NCBI RefSeq assembly: GCF_013363755.1
Contig: NZ_CP054840.1
Coordinates: forward strand, 1,915,501 to 1,979,500
Length of the DNA: 64,000 nt
Reading direction: 5' to 3'
Source: Comamonas antarctica
GTDB lineage: Bacteria > Pseudomonadota > Gammaproteobacteria > Burkholderiales > Burkholderiaceae_C
Each line of letters starts with the position of its first letter. Positions within the stretch are counted from its first letter, which is position 1. The notes beneath the pieces are model-generated. The model had not been told where the DNA came from and searched no databases. It saw only the letters and a program-made list of their open reading frames with translations. The position numbers and the translations under genes are program-made. Below are positions 26,419 through 35,233 of the stretch, in pieces.

Positions 26419-26763
26419 TCAGGCCGCGAAGGCCCGCGCGGCAAAGGCCAGGGCGGCTGCGCCCATGCTCGCGCCTGCGATGCGCAGCAGTTGGCGTGGC
26501 GCATACGTCAGCAGCCAGCCGGTGGCGAGCGCGCCAAAGCTCAGCACGCCGATGAAGGCCGTGACCGCCACGGCGCCGCTCCAGCCTGACAGCACGCAGC
26601 TCGCCAGCGACAGCGCGAGCAGGGCGATGCCGCTGATGCGCCAGGCAATGCTGGCCTCCCCGGCCAGCGCACGGGCGAAGACCTGCTCCTGGTGGCGCTC
26701 CATGGCCAGGCTCAAGCAGGTGAATGCGGGCAGCGCCAGCGCCACGGGAATCCACGCGCTCAT
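26419..26763 (-). CDS. DUF3325 small membrane protein
   Basis: This 114-residue inner-membrane protein has four predicted hydrophobic segments and the motif CLSLAMERHQEQVF, typical of DUF3325 proteins. The function is unknown; members are found last in operons with a PepSY-type membrane protein near siderophore uptake genes. The start overlaps the stop of the PepSY gene (ATGA), so translation is coupled. The ATG at 26763 gives the family length; an upstream extension is antisense noise. Confidence 0.8.
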   Translation of the reverse strand: MSAWIPVALALPAFTCLSLAMERHQEQVFARALAGEASIAWRISGIALLALSLASCVLSGWSGAVAVTAFIGVLSFGALATGWLLTYAPRQLLRIAGASMGAAALAFAARAFAA

Positions 26764-28412
26764 GCCTGCTTCTCCGCGGATTGCGCCACCGGGCGCGGAA
26801 CGCGCAGCCCCGCACCGCTGGCCGCAGGCCGGGTTGCGGCCAAGGCTGCGGACTTGCCAAGTTTCCACGCGGCAAAGCCGTGCAGCGCGGCAAACGCCAG
26901 CGCCACCAGATCAAAACCGGCCACGCTCCATTGGCCATGCAGCATGGCTGCGGGGAGGGGCGTGCCGCCCGTGGCCGCATTGAGCAGCGGCAGCGCGGCA
27001 AAGGCCAGGGCAGCGAGCCATAGCTGCTCGAGCCAGGCGCGCCGGTGCGGGCGCAGCAACGCATGCAGCAGGCACAGGCCCCAGGCCACGAAGAAACAGC
27101 GAATTTCCAGGTCGGCGCGCTGGGCGATGGCCACGGGCAACAGCCGATTGGCGAAGAAGTATGTGGCGGTCGCGATGGATAGCCCCGAAATCGCGCCGAT
27201 GTTCAATACCTCGACCGAACGGTGTCCGCGCGGCGTGCGGCCGAGCTTGCGGCGTTCGGGCAGCCGCTTGACCACCCACAGCACCAGGCCCGAACCGGCC
27301 ATCACGGTACCCACCACCCCGGAGAGAAACAGCAGCCAGCGCACGGCCGGATCGGCAAAGCGCCCCAGATGGATACCCATCACCGTACCGGAAACCATCT
27401 GTGCGGCGGAGGGCGCACGCGCCTCGGGCGGCGTGCGCGGCGCACCGGTGGCGCCATCGAACAGCAGCTTTTCGCCCGCGCCACGCGCCACGCTGTGCGC
27501 ACCTTGCTCGCGCAGCTCGATGGTGGAGCCCGGTGTCCCCGGCCGCTGCACCACGATGCTGCCCACGCCGCGTTCGGGCCAGCGCGCCTGCGCGGCCTGC
27601 ATCAGCGGCGCGATGGCGGTCAGTGGCGCCGGCTCGGCGGCCTGCGGCCGGCCGCCCCGCGCCTCGCGCTCACCGCCGCCGCCCGCGGCGCGACCGCGGC
27701 TTTCGGCGAAATATTTTTGCGCATCGCCGTTATAGACCGCGTCGATGCCCCAGGGCATGAGCATGCTCATGAGCAGCAGCAAGCCGCTGAAAGTGATGAC
27801 GATGTGGAACGGCAGCGCCAGCACGGCGGTGGCGTTGTGCGCATCGAGCCACGAGCGCTGGCCCTTGCGCGGGCGGAAGGTGAAGAACTCGGCGAAGATC
27901 TTCTTGTGCGTGATCACGCCGCTGATGATGGCCACGAACATGAACATCGTGGCAATGCCGACAATCCAGCGGCCCCAGATGCGCGGCATCGCATACAGCT
28001 CGAAGTGAAAGCGGTAGAGGAAATTGCCGCCGCGGGTTTCGCGCGGCGTGAGCACCTCGCCCGTGCCCGCATCGAGCTGCACCCGCTGCGTGCCCGCGCG
28101 TCCGGCAGCCGCACCCGGCGCGCGCCAGCTGGCCTCGACGGCGGTCTGGCGTTCGCCTGGCAGGTTGATGGTCCAGGTCGCCGCATCCGGGGCGATCTTC
28201 TGCATTGCCGCCACCGCCAGTTCGGCGGTTTGCGGGCCTGGAACCGACCGATGCAGCTCGGGCCGCATCCAGTCCGTGATTTCATCGACGAAGAAGCTCA
28301 GCGTGCCGGTGAAGAACACCGCATACAGCAGCCAGCCCAGCAGCAGCCCGCACCAGGTGTGAAGCCACGACATGGATTGGCGCAGGCCTTCAGGTTTCCC
28401 ATCGGGTCTCAT
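26760..28412 (-). CDS. PepSY-associated TM helix protein
   Basis: This 550-residue inner-membrane protein of the PepSY-TM family has an N-terminal helix (SWLHTWCGLLLGWLLYAVFFTGTLSFFVDE), paired histidines (NFLYRFHFELY, SWLDAHNATAVLALPFHIVITFSG), and several C-terminal helices, with a variable Gly/Arg/Ala-rich periplasmic segment near residues 240-270. Family members are linked to ferric siderophore reduction or uptake. It is the middle gene of a three-gene overlapping operon preceded by a Fur-box-like site. ATG 28412 overlaps the stop of the DUF3649 gene. Confidence 0.85.
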   Translation of the reverse strand: MRPDGKPEGLRQSMSWLHTWCGLLLGWLLYAVFFTGTLSFFVDEITDWMRPELHRSVPGPQTAELAVAAMQKIAPDAATWTINLPGERQTAVEASWRAPGAAAGRAGTQRVQLDAGTGEVLTPRETRGGNFLYRFHFELYAMPRIWGRWIVGIATMFMFVAIISGVITHKKIFAEFFTFRPRKGQRSWLDAHNATAVLALPFHIVITFSGLLLLMSMLMPWGIDAVYNGDAQKYFAESRGRAAGGGGEREARGGRPQAAEPAPLTAIAPLMQAAQARWPERGVGSIVVQRPGTPGSTIELREQGAHSVARGAGEKLLFDGATGAPRTPPEARAPSAAQMVSGTVMGIHLGRFADPAVRWLLFLSGVVGTVMAGSGLVLWVVKRLPERRKLGRTPRGHRSVEVLNIGAISGLSIATATYFFANRLLPVAIAQRADLEIRCFFVAWGLCLLHALLRPHRRAWLEQLWLAALAFAALPLLNAATGGTPLPAAMLHGQWSVAGFDLVALAFAALHGFAAWKLGKSAALAATRPAASGAGLRVPRPVAQSAEKQA

Positions 28413-28753
28413 GCCGGGGCTCCCCGCAGCGCCAGTGCGGCGCCGCCGAGCAGCGCCGCAGGAATGCCTATGCCCAGCCAGGCACGCAGTGCGCTGGCAC
28501 AGCCAAAAGCCCAGAGCGCGGCCACGGCATGCACCACAAAGGCCAGCATCGTGGCCCAAAGGACGGCATCGACGGAGCTGTTGCCGCTGCGTGCGAGCAA
28601 CAGGCCCAGGCCTGCAGCGGTGGCCGATGACAGCGCGTAGCCGCCGGCAGTGGCCGCCAGCGCGCGCGAGGCGACCGCCCAGCGGTAGCGGCCCATGCCA
28701 ATCAAGGCTTTGGGCTGCAAACGTGGCTCATGAACGGATGCGGTATCACTCAT
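28409..28753 (-). CDS. DUF3649 small membrane protein
   Basis: This 114-residue inner-membrane protein has three to four hydrophobic segments, with RYRWAVASRALAATAGGYALSSATAAGL near residues 23-50 and a Gly/Ala-rich C-terminal helix. DUF3649 has no known function but regularly precedes a PepSY-TM protein in iron-uptake operons. It is the first gene of the operon, and its stop overlaps the PepSY start (ATGA). The Fur-box-like site lies about 95 bases upstream. Confidence 0.8.
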   Translation of the reverse strand: MSDTASVHEPRLQPKALIGMGRYRWAVASRALAATAGGYALSSATAAGLGLLLARSGNSSVDAVLWATMLAFVVHAVAALWAFGCASALRAWLGIGIPAALLGGAALALRGAPA

Positions 28754-29086
28754 TGCAAAACCTGCGCGGGCGCGGGAACGAAGAAAGCAGAAGATGCGCG
28801 CGTCTGCGCTCGCTCAGGATATGCAAATGTCATGATGGTTTTGAAATGCGAATGCTTCTCAATGTATTGCTTTCTCCGGGTAGTTTCTTAAACGGGAAGT
28901 AAAGTTGGGGAACTTTGCGGGTCATCCATATTAACTAGATACGATGTATATTATGTTAAGTCGTGTTGCGGCTACATGCAGTCTTGTATCGGATGCTGTT
29001 CTATCCCGCTGTTCCCAGCATCGACCGCGTTCGCCACGATTCCGGGCCTTCAGTCGCTGCCGGGCCGGTGCCGGAGCCACGCTCGG
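28754..29086. promoter_or_regulatory. Leader region of the DUF3649-PepSY-DUF3325 operon
   Basis: These 333 bases separate the operon start from the end of the MobA-like gene and must hold its promoter. A Fur-box-like site is at 28847-28861. A second AT-rich patch (about 28925-28960) stands out in base composition but shows no clear motif. Open frames running through it on the plus strand look like shadows. Confidence 0.6.
28847..28861 (-). promoter_or_regulatory. Fur-box-like site
   Basis: TGCGAATGCTTCTCA matches the 7-1-7 Fur-box pattern, with five of seven symmetric positions conserved, inside the 21-base context AAATGCGAAT-GCTTCTCAATG. It lies upstream of an operon of iron-uptake-associated families, which supports iron control. 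Confidence 0.65.
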
Positions 29087-29668
29087 CTAAGCCTGCCGGT
29101 CGCTCCAGCGGTCCGCTACCGCGGCCAGGTCTGCAAGCGTATCGGTATCCGCCAACGCGCCCCAGTCATCCAGCTGCAGCGTGTGCAGGCTTTCCTGTGC
29201 CTGCGCGGCGCGGACCACGCTCTGGGCTCCGGCATCGCCCCTGAGCGCCAGGAGCCGATCCTTGTACGCCGCGGAAAATCCCACCGGATGACCCCAGCGG
29301 CCATGGATCTGCGGGCGCACCGCGCCGCCATGCGCCTGCAGCGCCCGCGCCACGGCTTGGAGGCTGCGTGGCGACACAGCCGGCAAGTCGCCCGGCAGGA
29401 TCAACCACCCACTGGCATCCGGCGACAGCGCCACGCCGCGCGCAATCGAGTGCCCCATGCCTTCGCTGCGCCACAGCGGCCCGTTCTCAACGAGGACCAT
29501 GCGCAGCCCGCTGGCCTCGGCCGCTGCCACGGTGTGCTCGAGCACGCTGCGGCCCTGCAGCGGCGCCTGCAGCTTGCCGGTTTGCGCGCCCGAAGCGCGA
29601 AAGCGTTGTCCCTGGCCCGCGGCCAGCACCACCACGACGGGTGCCGGGTTGTCATCTGTACTGTGCAT
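29087..29668 (-). CDS. MobA-like nucleotidyltransferase for molybdenum cofactor
   Basis: This 193-residue protein belongs to the NTP-transferase family of MobA/MocA, which attach CMP or GMP to molybdopterin. The N-terminal nucleotide loop is LAAGQGQRF (near residue 15), followed by a substrate segment LQGRSVLEHTV, GWLILPGDLPAVSP (metal-binding Asp) and GHPVGFSAAYKDRLLALRGDAGA. A MocA-type enzyme makes the MCD cofactor used by xanthine-dehydrogenase-family enzymes, and such an enzyme is encoded 7 kb downstream. It is divergent from the LysR gene; the start may also be 29677. Confidence 0.82.
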   Translation of the reverse strand: MHSTDDNPAPVVVVLAAGQGQRFRASGAQTGKLQAPLQGRSVLEHTVAAAEASGLRMVLVENGPLWRSEGMGHSIARGVALSPDASGWLILPGDLPAVSPRSLQAVARALQAHGGAVRPQIHGRWGHPVGFSAAYKDRLLALRGDAGAQSVVRAAQAQESLHTLQLDDWGALADTDTLADLAAVADRWSDRQA

Positions 29669-29717
29669 CCCGGCCATTGTAGGAAGCGCTGGCACGCAAG
29701 CTGCTCGGAAGCGCCGC

Positions 29718-30617
29718 ATGCACATCCACGCCCGTGTCCTCAAGTCCTTCGACATGATCCGCCGCTGCGGCTCGATCCGTGAAGCCGCCCGCCATCTGCA
29801 CATTGCGTCCTCGGCCGTCAACCGCCAGTTGCTGCAGCTCGAGGACACGCTGGGCATGCCGCTGTTCGAGCGCCTGCCGCATGGATTGGTGCTGACGGCC
29901 GCAGGCGAAGCGTTTGCGCGGCATGTGCAAAACGTCTTTCAGGACGAGCGCCGCCTGTCGCAGGAACTGGGGCAGATTCGCGGCCTGCAGCGCGGACCCT
30001 TGCATGTGATGGCGGTCGAAGGCCTGTGCAGCGGGCTGCTGCCGCGCGTGTTGGCCGAACTCTACCGCCGGCACCCCGGACTGTCGGTGCAGTTGCAGAC
30101 CGGCGGCTCGGCTGGCACGGCGCAGGCCGTGCGCACCGGCGATGCCGACATCGGCCTGGGATTTTCCATTTCCGCCAGCGACGAACTGCAGGCCTGCTGC
30201 CTGCGGCGCGACCCGATTGGCGCGGTGCTCAGCCCAAACCATCCGCTGGCCGGCCGTGCCACGCTGAGCATGGCCGAATGCGCTCAGGCGTCGCCACTGA
30301 TTCTTCCGCTGCCCAGCCTGTCGCTGCATGCGCTGCTGACCCCCCTGCTCTCGCGTCTGCCTGCGGATACCGAGGTTTTGCTGGAAACCGCATCGCTCGA
30401 TCTTGCCAAGCGCCTGGCGCAGCAAGGGTTGGGCATTGCCTTCCAGAGCCGCTGGGGGCTAGAGCACGAAATTGCGCAGAACCAGCTGGTGCATGTGCCG
30501 CTGCATTCGCCGGCACCGCTGTGGTGCGAATTGGGCGTCTATGTGCGTGCGCGGCGCAGCCTGCCGCCCGCGGTCACCGCTTTGGTGCACTTGCTCATGG
30601 CCGAACTCGCGGACTGA
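29718..30617 (+). CDS. LysR-type transcriptional regulator of the Mo-hydroxylase island
   Basis: This 299-residue LysR-type regulator has an N-terminal winged helix (SIREAARHLHIASSAVNRQLLQLED, read as two parts) near residues 18-42 and a periplasmic-binding-fold effector domain. The gene lies first in the catabolic island, divergent from the MobA-like gene and followed by the 2OG oxygenase gene after a 117-base gap with direct repeats. It is the likely local activator. The ATG at 29718 is set by the usual LysR N-terminus; the frame upstream is a shadow of the MobA-like gene. Confidence 0.92.
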   Translation: MHIHARVLKSFDMIRRCGSIREAARHLHIASSAVNRQLLQLEDTLGMPLFERLPHGLVLTAAGEAFARHVQNVFQDERRLSQELGQIRGLQRGPLHVMAVEGLCSGLLPRVLAELYRRHPGLSVQLQTGGSAGTAQAVRTGDADIGLGFSISASDELQACCLRRDPIGAVLSPNHPLAGRATLSMAECAQASPLILPLPSLSLHALLTPLLSRLPADTEVLLETASLDLAKRLAQQGLGIAFQSRWGLEHEIAQNQLVHVPLHSPAPLWCELGVYVRARRSLPPAVTALVHLLMAELAD

Positions 30618-30623
30618 GGCCGC

Positions 30624-30658
30624 GCGCCAAAAACGGCAGCACCCTGCGCCAAAAACGG
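30624..30658. promoter_or_regulatory. Direct repeats before the 2OG oxygenase gene
   Basis: GCGCCAAAAACGG occurs twice (30624-30636 and 30646-30658), 22 bases apart start to start, about two helical turns. An AGCACC/GGTGCT inverted pair overlaps them. The spacing suits a regulator binding in tandem on one DNA face; the LysR protein encoded just upstream is the obvious candidate. Confidence 0.55.
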
Positions 30659-30734
30659 TGCTACCCGCTGGCCCCGGCTCCTTCCTAGACTGGCGGCTGC
30701 CGCGGTTTCGCAGCGTCCATTGAAGCTCTCCTCC

Positions 30735-31706
30735 ATGACCACATTCCATTCCCCGCAACTGCCGCTGATCGACGTGCAGGCCTTGCGCCGCGGCAATGCT
30801 GCCGAGCGCCAGGCAGTTGCCGCACGACTGGGCCGCGCCTGCGAAACGCACGGCTTTTTCTACATCACCGGCCATGGCATCGACCCGGCACTGGTGGACG
30901 CAGTGTTTGGCGCGAGCCGTGCGTTCTTCGATCTGCCCGAAGCCAGCAAGACTGCGCTCGACAAGCGCCATTCGCCCTGCAACCGGGGTTATGAACCGCT
31001 GCGCGCGCAGACGCTCGAAGCCGGCGCGCCGCCCGATCTCAAGGAAAGCTTCTATATCGGGGCCGAAGTGCCGGCCGATGATCCGCGTGTGCTGGCCGGC
31101 CGCTTCAACACCGGCCCCAACCAATGGCCGGCGGAGCTGCCGGATTTCGCGCCGGTGGCCCAGGCCTACTACGAAGCGGCCTATGCGCTGGGCGCCGATC
31201 TGGTGCGCGGCATGGCCTTGTCGCTGCGCTTGCCCGAGGATTTTTTCGAAGCCTATCTCCAGGATGCTGCGGCCACGCTGCGCCTGCTGCACTATCCGAC
31301 GCAGCCTGCACAGCCCGCGCCCGGGGAAAAAGGCTGCGGCGCGCATACGGATTTCGGCGGGCTGACGCTGCTGCTCCAGGACGCGCTGGGCGGCCTGCAG
31401 GTCTGGGACCGCCAGCACCAGGGCTGGATCGACGCGCCGCCCGTGCCCGGCAGCTTCGTGGTGAACATCGGCGACCTGTTTGCGAGATGGACCAACGACC
31501 GCTATGTTTCCACGCTGCACCGCGTGATCAACCGCTCGGGGCAACGCCGCTACTCGGTGCCTTTTTTCTTCACCGGCAATCCGCTGCACGAGGTGCGCTG
31601 CATTCCCACCTGCCTCGCCCCGGGTGAAGCGCCGCGCTATCCCGTGACCACGGTCGAGGAGCACCAGCGCGCGTGCTATCGCCGAACCTATGTGGCGGCC
31701 GCATGA
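30735..31706 (+). CDS. Isopenicillin-N-synthase-family 2-oxoglutarate/Fe(II) oxygenase
   Basis: This 323-residue enzyme has the double-stranded beta-helix fold of non-haem iron oxygenases. The iron triad is His204-x-Asp206 (GAHTDFGG) and His262 (STLHRV), and the 2-oxoglutarate-binding Arg272/Ser274 pair is in RRYSVPFFF. The N-terminal GFFYITGHGID and FNTGPNQWP segments are typical of the bacterial IPNS-like group. The substrate is unknown; the context is a Mo-hydroxylase cluster. The stop overlaps the start of the next gene (ATGA). A TTG at 30720 is a weaker alternative start. Confidence 0.88.
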   Translation: MTTFHSPQLPLIDVQALRRGNAAERQAVAARLGRACETHGFFYITGHGIDPALVDAVFGASRAFFDLPEASKTALDKRHSPCNRGYEPLRAQTLEAGAPPDLKESFYIGAEVPADDPRVLAGRFNTGPNQWPAELPDFAPVAQAYYEAAYALGADLVRGMALSLRLPEDFFEAYLQDAAATLRLLHYPTQPAQPAPGEKGCGAHTDFGGLTLLLQDALGGLQVWDRQHQGWIDAPPVPGSFVVNIGDLFARWTNDRYVSTLHRVINRSGQRRYSVPFFFTGNPLHEVRCIPTCLAPGEAPRYPVTTVEEHQRACYRRTYVAAA

Positions 31707-32491
31707 GCATGGATGACGGCGCTGTCCGCGACATCGTGCTGATCCATGGCGCCTGGCAAGGCAGCTGGGCATTCGATGCCTGGCGCCCGTATCTCGAAGA
31801 CGCGGGCTGGCGCGTGCACTGCGTCGATCTTCCAGGCAACGGCCATACGCCGGCGACCAAACGGCATCCAGCGACTTTGGCAGGCTATACCGCCTTTGTC
31901 TGTGAAACCCTGCTCTCGCTTGGCGGCCCGGCCGTGGTGCTGGGCCATAGCGGCGGCGGCATCGTCGCCTCGCAGGTGGCCGAGGCCATGCCCGGCCAGG
32001 TGGCGGCGCTGGTCTATCTGGTGGGAATGATGCTGCCCGATGGAATGTCCTATGCGGACCTGATCAGGCAGCACCATGCTGAAGATCCCAGCTGGGCCTA
32101 CGCCGGCATAGGTCCGCACCTGGCCTGGAGCCAGGATGGTTCGCACAGCCAGGTCAGCCACGAAGGCGCGTTGCAGGTCTTTCTGCACGACTGTCCGGCC
32201 GACGCGGCGCAGGCGGCCGCCAGGCGCCTTGCGCCCCAGCCGGAGGCCGGACGGGCCATGGCCAACGCGCTCACAGCCGAGCGCTTCGGCCGGGTGCCCC
32301 GCCTTTATGTCGGCTGCCGCAACGACCGCTCGGTGCCCTGGGCGCTGCAGCAGCGCATGCAGCACCTGCAAGCGCCCCAGGCCAGCATTGCCTTGGACTG
32401 TGGACATGTGCCGCAACTGGCCTGCCCGCAGGCCTTGACTGCGGCGCTGCTGCCGGCGCTTGCGGCCCTGCTGGCCCAGTTCACGCATTGA
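31703..32491 (+). CDS. Alpha/beta-fold hydrolase
   Basis: This 262-residue serine hydrolase has an oxyanion-loop motif LIHGAWQGSW, a nucleophile elbow GHSGGG with Ser83, a probable acid in GCRNDRSVPW and a C-terminal His in DCGHVPQLA. The overall pattern resembles plant methyl-ester esterases and related bacterial hydrolases. The substrate is unknown. It is translationally coupled to the 2OG oxygenase gene, so it probably acts on the same compound series. There is no signal peptide. Confidence 0.88.
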   Translation: MSMDDGAVRDIVLIHGAWQGSWAFDAWRPYLEDAGWRVHCVDLPGNGHTPATKRHPATLAGYTAFVCETLLSLGGPAVVLGHSGGGIVASQVAEAMPGQVAALVYLVGMMLPDGMSYADLIRQHHAEDPSWAYAGIGPHLAWSQDGSHSQVSHEGALQVFLHDCPADAAQAAARRLAPQPEAGRAMANALTAERFGRVPRLYVGCRNDRSVPWALQQRMQHLQAPQASIALDCGHVPQLACPQALTAALLPALAALLAQFTH

Positions 32492-32510
32492 ATTTTCTCG
32501 CGCGCCAATG

Positions 32511-32531
32511 TGTATACGAAATCAGTATGCA
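32511..32531. promoter_or_regulatory. Inverted repeat of LysR-box type before the ABC importer genes
   Basis: TGTATAC (32511-32517) and GTATGCA (32525-32531) form an inverted repeat with one mismatch and a seven-base spacer; the core ATAC-N7-GTAT fits the T-N11-A pattern of LysR sites. It lies about 65 bases before the importer genes, where an activator site is expected. Confidence 0.6.
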
Positions 32532-32594
32532 AATCTGGCCCGCTTATTGCTTTGAAGCTTTCACTTCGTTTTTCCCCTTTCTGGAGCGCCTGCC

Positions 32595-33584
32595 ATGTCC
32601 ACCACTGTTCGCCCTGTCCTGACCGCCCTGGCCCTGGCCTTGCTTGCATCCACTTCGCATGCCGCCGATGCACTGACGGTGCAGCTCGACTGGCTGCCCG
32701 GCGGCGACAAGTCGTTTGTCTATGCAGGCGTGCAGCAGGGCTTCTTCAAGGCCGAAGGGCTTGAGGTCAAGATCCTGCCGGGCCGCGGTTCGGCCGATGC
32801 CGTGACCAAGGTCGCGGCGGGTACCGCCGATGTGGGGTTCAGCGGTATCTCGGCCGTGATGATGGCCGCGGCCGAAGGCAAGATTCCGGTCAAGGCCGTG
32901 ATGTCGCTGTACTCGTCGCAGCCCGATGCGCTGTTCACCAAGGCCAGCAGCAACATCAAGAGCCTCAAGGACATGGAGGGCAAGACCGTGGGCATGCCCA
33001 CGTTCTCGTCGTCCAATGCGCTGTGGCCCATCGTGCTGCAACGCAACAACGTCGATATCTCGAAGATCAAGATCATCAAGACCGACCCCGCCACGCTGGC
33101 GCCCATGCTGGCCCAGGGCCGCGTCGATGCCACCATCAACTGGGTGACGGTGGCGCCGGCGTTCCAGAACGTGCTGGGACAGGCCAAGCAGGAGTTGTCG
33201 GTGCTGCCGTGGAGCCAGTTCGGCCTGACCGGCTACGGCTGGTCGGCCATCGCCAGCGACAAGACCATCGCCAACCGCCCTGATGTGCTCAAGCGCTATG
33301 TGCGCGCGCTGGTGAAGTCGCTGGAGTTCTCCATGGCCCAGCCGCGCAAGGCCGCGCAGTCGCTGGTGGCCATGGTGCCCGAAGCCAATGTCGATGTGAT
33401 CGAAGCCGAGTTCCGCGCCTCGATCCCGCTGCTCAAGACCGAAGTCTCGGCACGCGACGGCTTCGGAGCATTCCAGCCCAAGCTGTTGGCCGACACCTGG
33501 GGCTGGGTTGCGGCATCGATGGGTTATGAGCCGAAGGCGGTCGATCCAGAAGCGCTGGTCGACCGCCGCTTCCTCGCGCGCTGA
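32595..33584 (+). CDS. ABC transporter substrate-binding protein (NMT1/TauA type)
   Basis: This 329-residue periplasmic protein has a signal peptide cleaved near STSHA-AD (residue 23) and the NMT1/THI5-like fold: VQLDWLPGGDKSFVYAGVQQGFFKAEGLEV at the mature N-terminus, then PGRGSADAVTKVAAGTADVGFS. Relatives bind sulfonates, pyrimidine precursors, flavins or other flat nitrogen heterocycles. The gene is first in an importer set with an ATPase and permease. Given the neighbouring deaminase and Mo-hydroxylase, a purine-like or other N-heterocyclic ligand is plausible but unproven. Confidence 0.9.
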   Translation: MSTTVRPVLTALALALLASTSHAADALTVQLDWLPGGDKSFVYAGVQQGFFKAEGLEVKILPGRGSADAVTKVAAGTADVGFSGISAVMMAAAEGKIPVKAVMSLYSSQPDALFTKASSNIKSLKDMEGKTVGMPTFSSSNALWPIVLQRNNVDISKIKIIKTDPATLAPMLAQGRVDATINWVTVAPAFQNVLGQAKQELSVLPWSQFGLTGYGWSAIASDKTIANRPDVLKRYVRALVKSLEFSMAQPRKAAQSLVAMVPEANVDVIEAEFRASIPLLKTEVSARDGFGAFQPKLLADTWGWVAASMGYEPKAVDPEALVDRRFLAR

Positions 33585-33627
33585 GCTATCGCCCTCTACC
33601 TTCACACCCCGCCGGACCCGCCGCCCC

Positions 33628-34401
33628 ATGCCCTCCGTCATCGATCTGAATGCCGTCACCCAAACCTTCGTGTCCAGCGATGGCAGCCCGGTCACGGCGC
33701 TGCACAACGTCGACCTGCACCTGCAGCGCAACGAGTTCATCTCGCTGATCGGGCCTTCGGGTTGCGGCAAGTCCACGGTGCTGCGCCTGATTGCCGGGCT
33801 GCTGCGCCCCGGTGCCGGCGAGGTGCGCATCTTCGATCTGCCGGTGACCGAGCCGCGCGACGAGATCGGCATGGTGTTCCAGAAGCCCACGCTGCTGCCC
33901 TGGCTCAGCGTGGTCGACAACATCACCTTTCCAATGCGCCACAAATACGGCCGCGTCGACGCCAAGGATGGAGTCCGGGCGCAGGCGTTGCTGAAGATGA
34001 TCGGCCTGCAGGATTTCGGCCACAAGCGCCCGCACGAGCTGTCGGGCGGCATGCAGCAGCGCGTGGCGATTGCACGCTCGCTGCTGCACGACCCCGACAT
34101 CCTGCTCATGGACGAGCCGTTTTCGGCGCTCGATGCGCTCACGCGCGACGAAATGAGCTTCGAGCTGCTGCGCATCTGCAGCGAGCGCCCGAAAACCGTG
34201 GTGTTCGTGACGCACTCCATCCAGGAAGCGCTGCTGCTGTCGGACCGCATCGTGGTGATGAGCGCGCGCCCGGGCCGCGTGGCACAGATCATCGACGTAC
34301 CGCTGGCCCGGCCTCGCACGCTGCAGACGCTGGCCGATCCGGTGTTCACGCGCATGGCCCATGAAATCCGCGAGCAGGTGTTCACGCGGCACCCGCATTG
34401 A
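33628..34401 (+). CDS. ABC transporter ATP-binding protein (NitT/TauT type)
   Basis: This 257-residue ATPase powers the importer. Walker A is GPSGCGKST, the signature is LSGGMQQRVAIARSL and Walker B is ILLMDEPFSALD; a Q-loop (FQKPTLLPWLSV) and H-loop (FVTHSIQEA) are present. The family is that of nitrate/sulfonate/taurine-type importers. The ATG at 33628 gives the normal length; the upstream frame extension is not conserved. The permease gene follows 48 bases later. Confidence 0.95.
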   Translation: MPSVIDLNAVTQTFVSSDGSPVTALHNVDLHLQRNEFISLIGPSGCGKSTVLRLIAGLLRPGAGEVRIFDLPVTEPRDEIGMVFQKPTLLPWLSVVDNITFPMRHKYGRVDAKDGVRAQALLKMIGLQDFGHKRPHELSGGMQQRVAIARSLLHDPDILLMDEPFSALDALTRDEMSFELLRICSERPKTVVFVTHSIQEALLLSDRIVVMSARPGRVAQIIDVPLARPRTLQTLADPVFTRMAHEIREQVFTRHPH

Positions 34402-34449
34402 CCTGCCGCCGCCCGCCTTCCCCATGCCATCTTCCGGATCCGACCTGCC

Positions 34450-35208
34450 ATGAAAGCCTTTGCCTACCGCCACGCTTCGCTGCTGGCCTTCATCGTCCTG
34501 CTGGGACTCTGGGAGCTGGCCTGCCGCGCGCTTCAGTTGCCGGAATACATTCTTCCCGCCCCCAGCGTGATCGCTGCGGCTGCAGGCAGCCTGGGCCTGG
34601 CGCGCTGGGCCGAGCATCTGTGGGCGACGATCGAAGTGGCGCTGCTGGGCTACGCGCTGGCCATCGCGCTGTCGATTCCGCTGGCCGTGGCCATCACGCG
34701 CTCGGCGCTGCTGTCGCGCATCGTCATGCCCTGGCTGGTCGTGATCCAGTCCACGCCCATCGTTGCCGTGGCGCCCATCATCGTGGTCACGCTGGGCGCG
34801 GGCGTGCTGCCGCGCGTGGCAATCACCACCTTGCTGGCGTTCTTTCCGCTCGTGGTGTCGACCTGTCTGGGCTTGTCGTCGGTGCCGGCCGAATTCATCG
34901 AGCTGTCGCGCTCGCTGCGCGCCACCACCGCGCGCCAGTACTGGCAGGTGCGCATGCCGTTTGCCATTCCGCATGTGTTCTCGGCCCTGAAGGTTTCGGT
35001 CACGCTGGCCGTGGTCGGTGCCGTGGTGGCCGAGTTCGTGGCCGCGGAAAAAGGCCTGGGCTATCTGATCCTGTTCACGACATCCTCGTTCAAGGTGCCG
35101 GTGGCGTTCGCCGCGCTGGCGCTGCTGGTGCTCAGCAGCCTGACGCTCTACAGCCTGGTGCAATGGGTGCATCAACGCTTTTTCGGCTGGAGCAGCTCCA
35201 AGGTCTGA
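34450..35208 (+). CDS. ABC transporter permease (NitT/TauT type)
   Basis: This 252-residue inner-membrane permease has about six transmembrane segments and the EAA loop that contacts the ATPase (EFIELSRSLRATTARQYWQVRMPFAIPHVFSALK, residues about 140-170). An N-terminal LLGLWELACRALQLPEYILPAPS is typical for this family. It completes the substrate-binding/ATPase/permease set and probably works as a homodimer. The deaminase gene starts 25 bases after its stop. Confidence 0.94.
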   Translation: MKAFAYRHASLLAFIVLLGLWELACRALQLPEYILPAPSVIAAAAGSLGLARWAEHLWATIEVALLGYALAIALSIPLAVAITRSALLSRIVMPWLVVIQSTPIVAVAPIIVVTLGAGVLPRVAITTLLAFFPLVVSTCLGLSSVPAEFIELSRSLRATTARQYWQVRMPFAIPHVFSALKVSVTLAVVGAVVAEFVAAEKGLGYLILFTTSSFKVPVAFAALALLVLSSLTLYSLVQWVHQRFFGWSSSKV

Positions 35209-35233
35209 TCCCTTCTCTCACCATTGCACTGCC

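Noticed and set aside
28976..29782. A 268-residue open frame on the plus strand near the MobA-like gene
   Set aside because: It is antisense to the MobA-like gene and has no recognisable segment or ribosome site.
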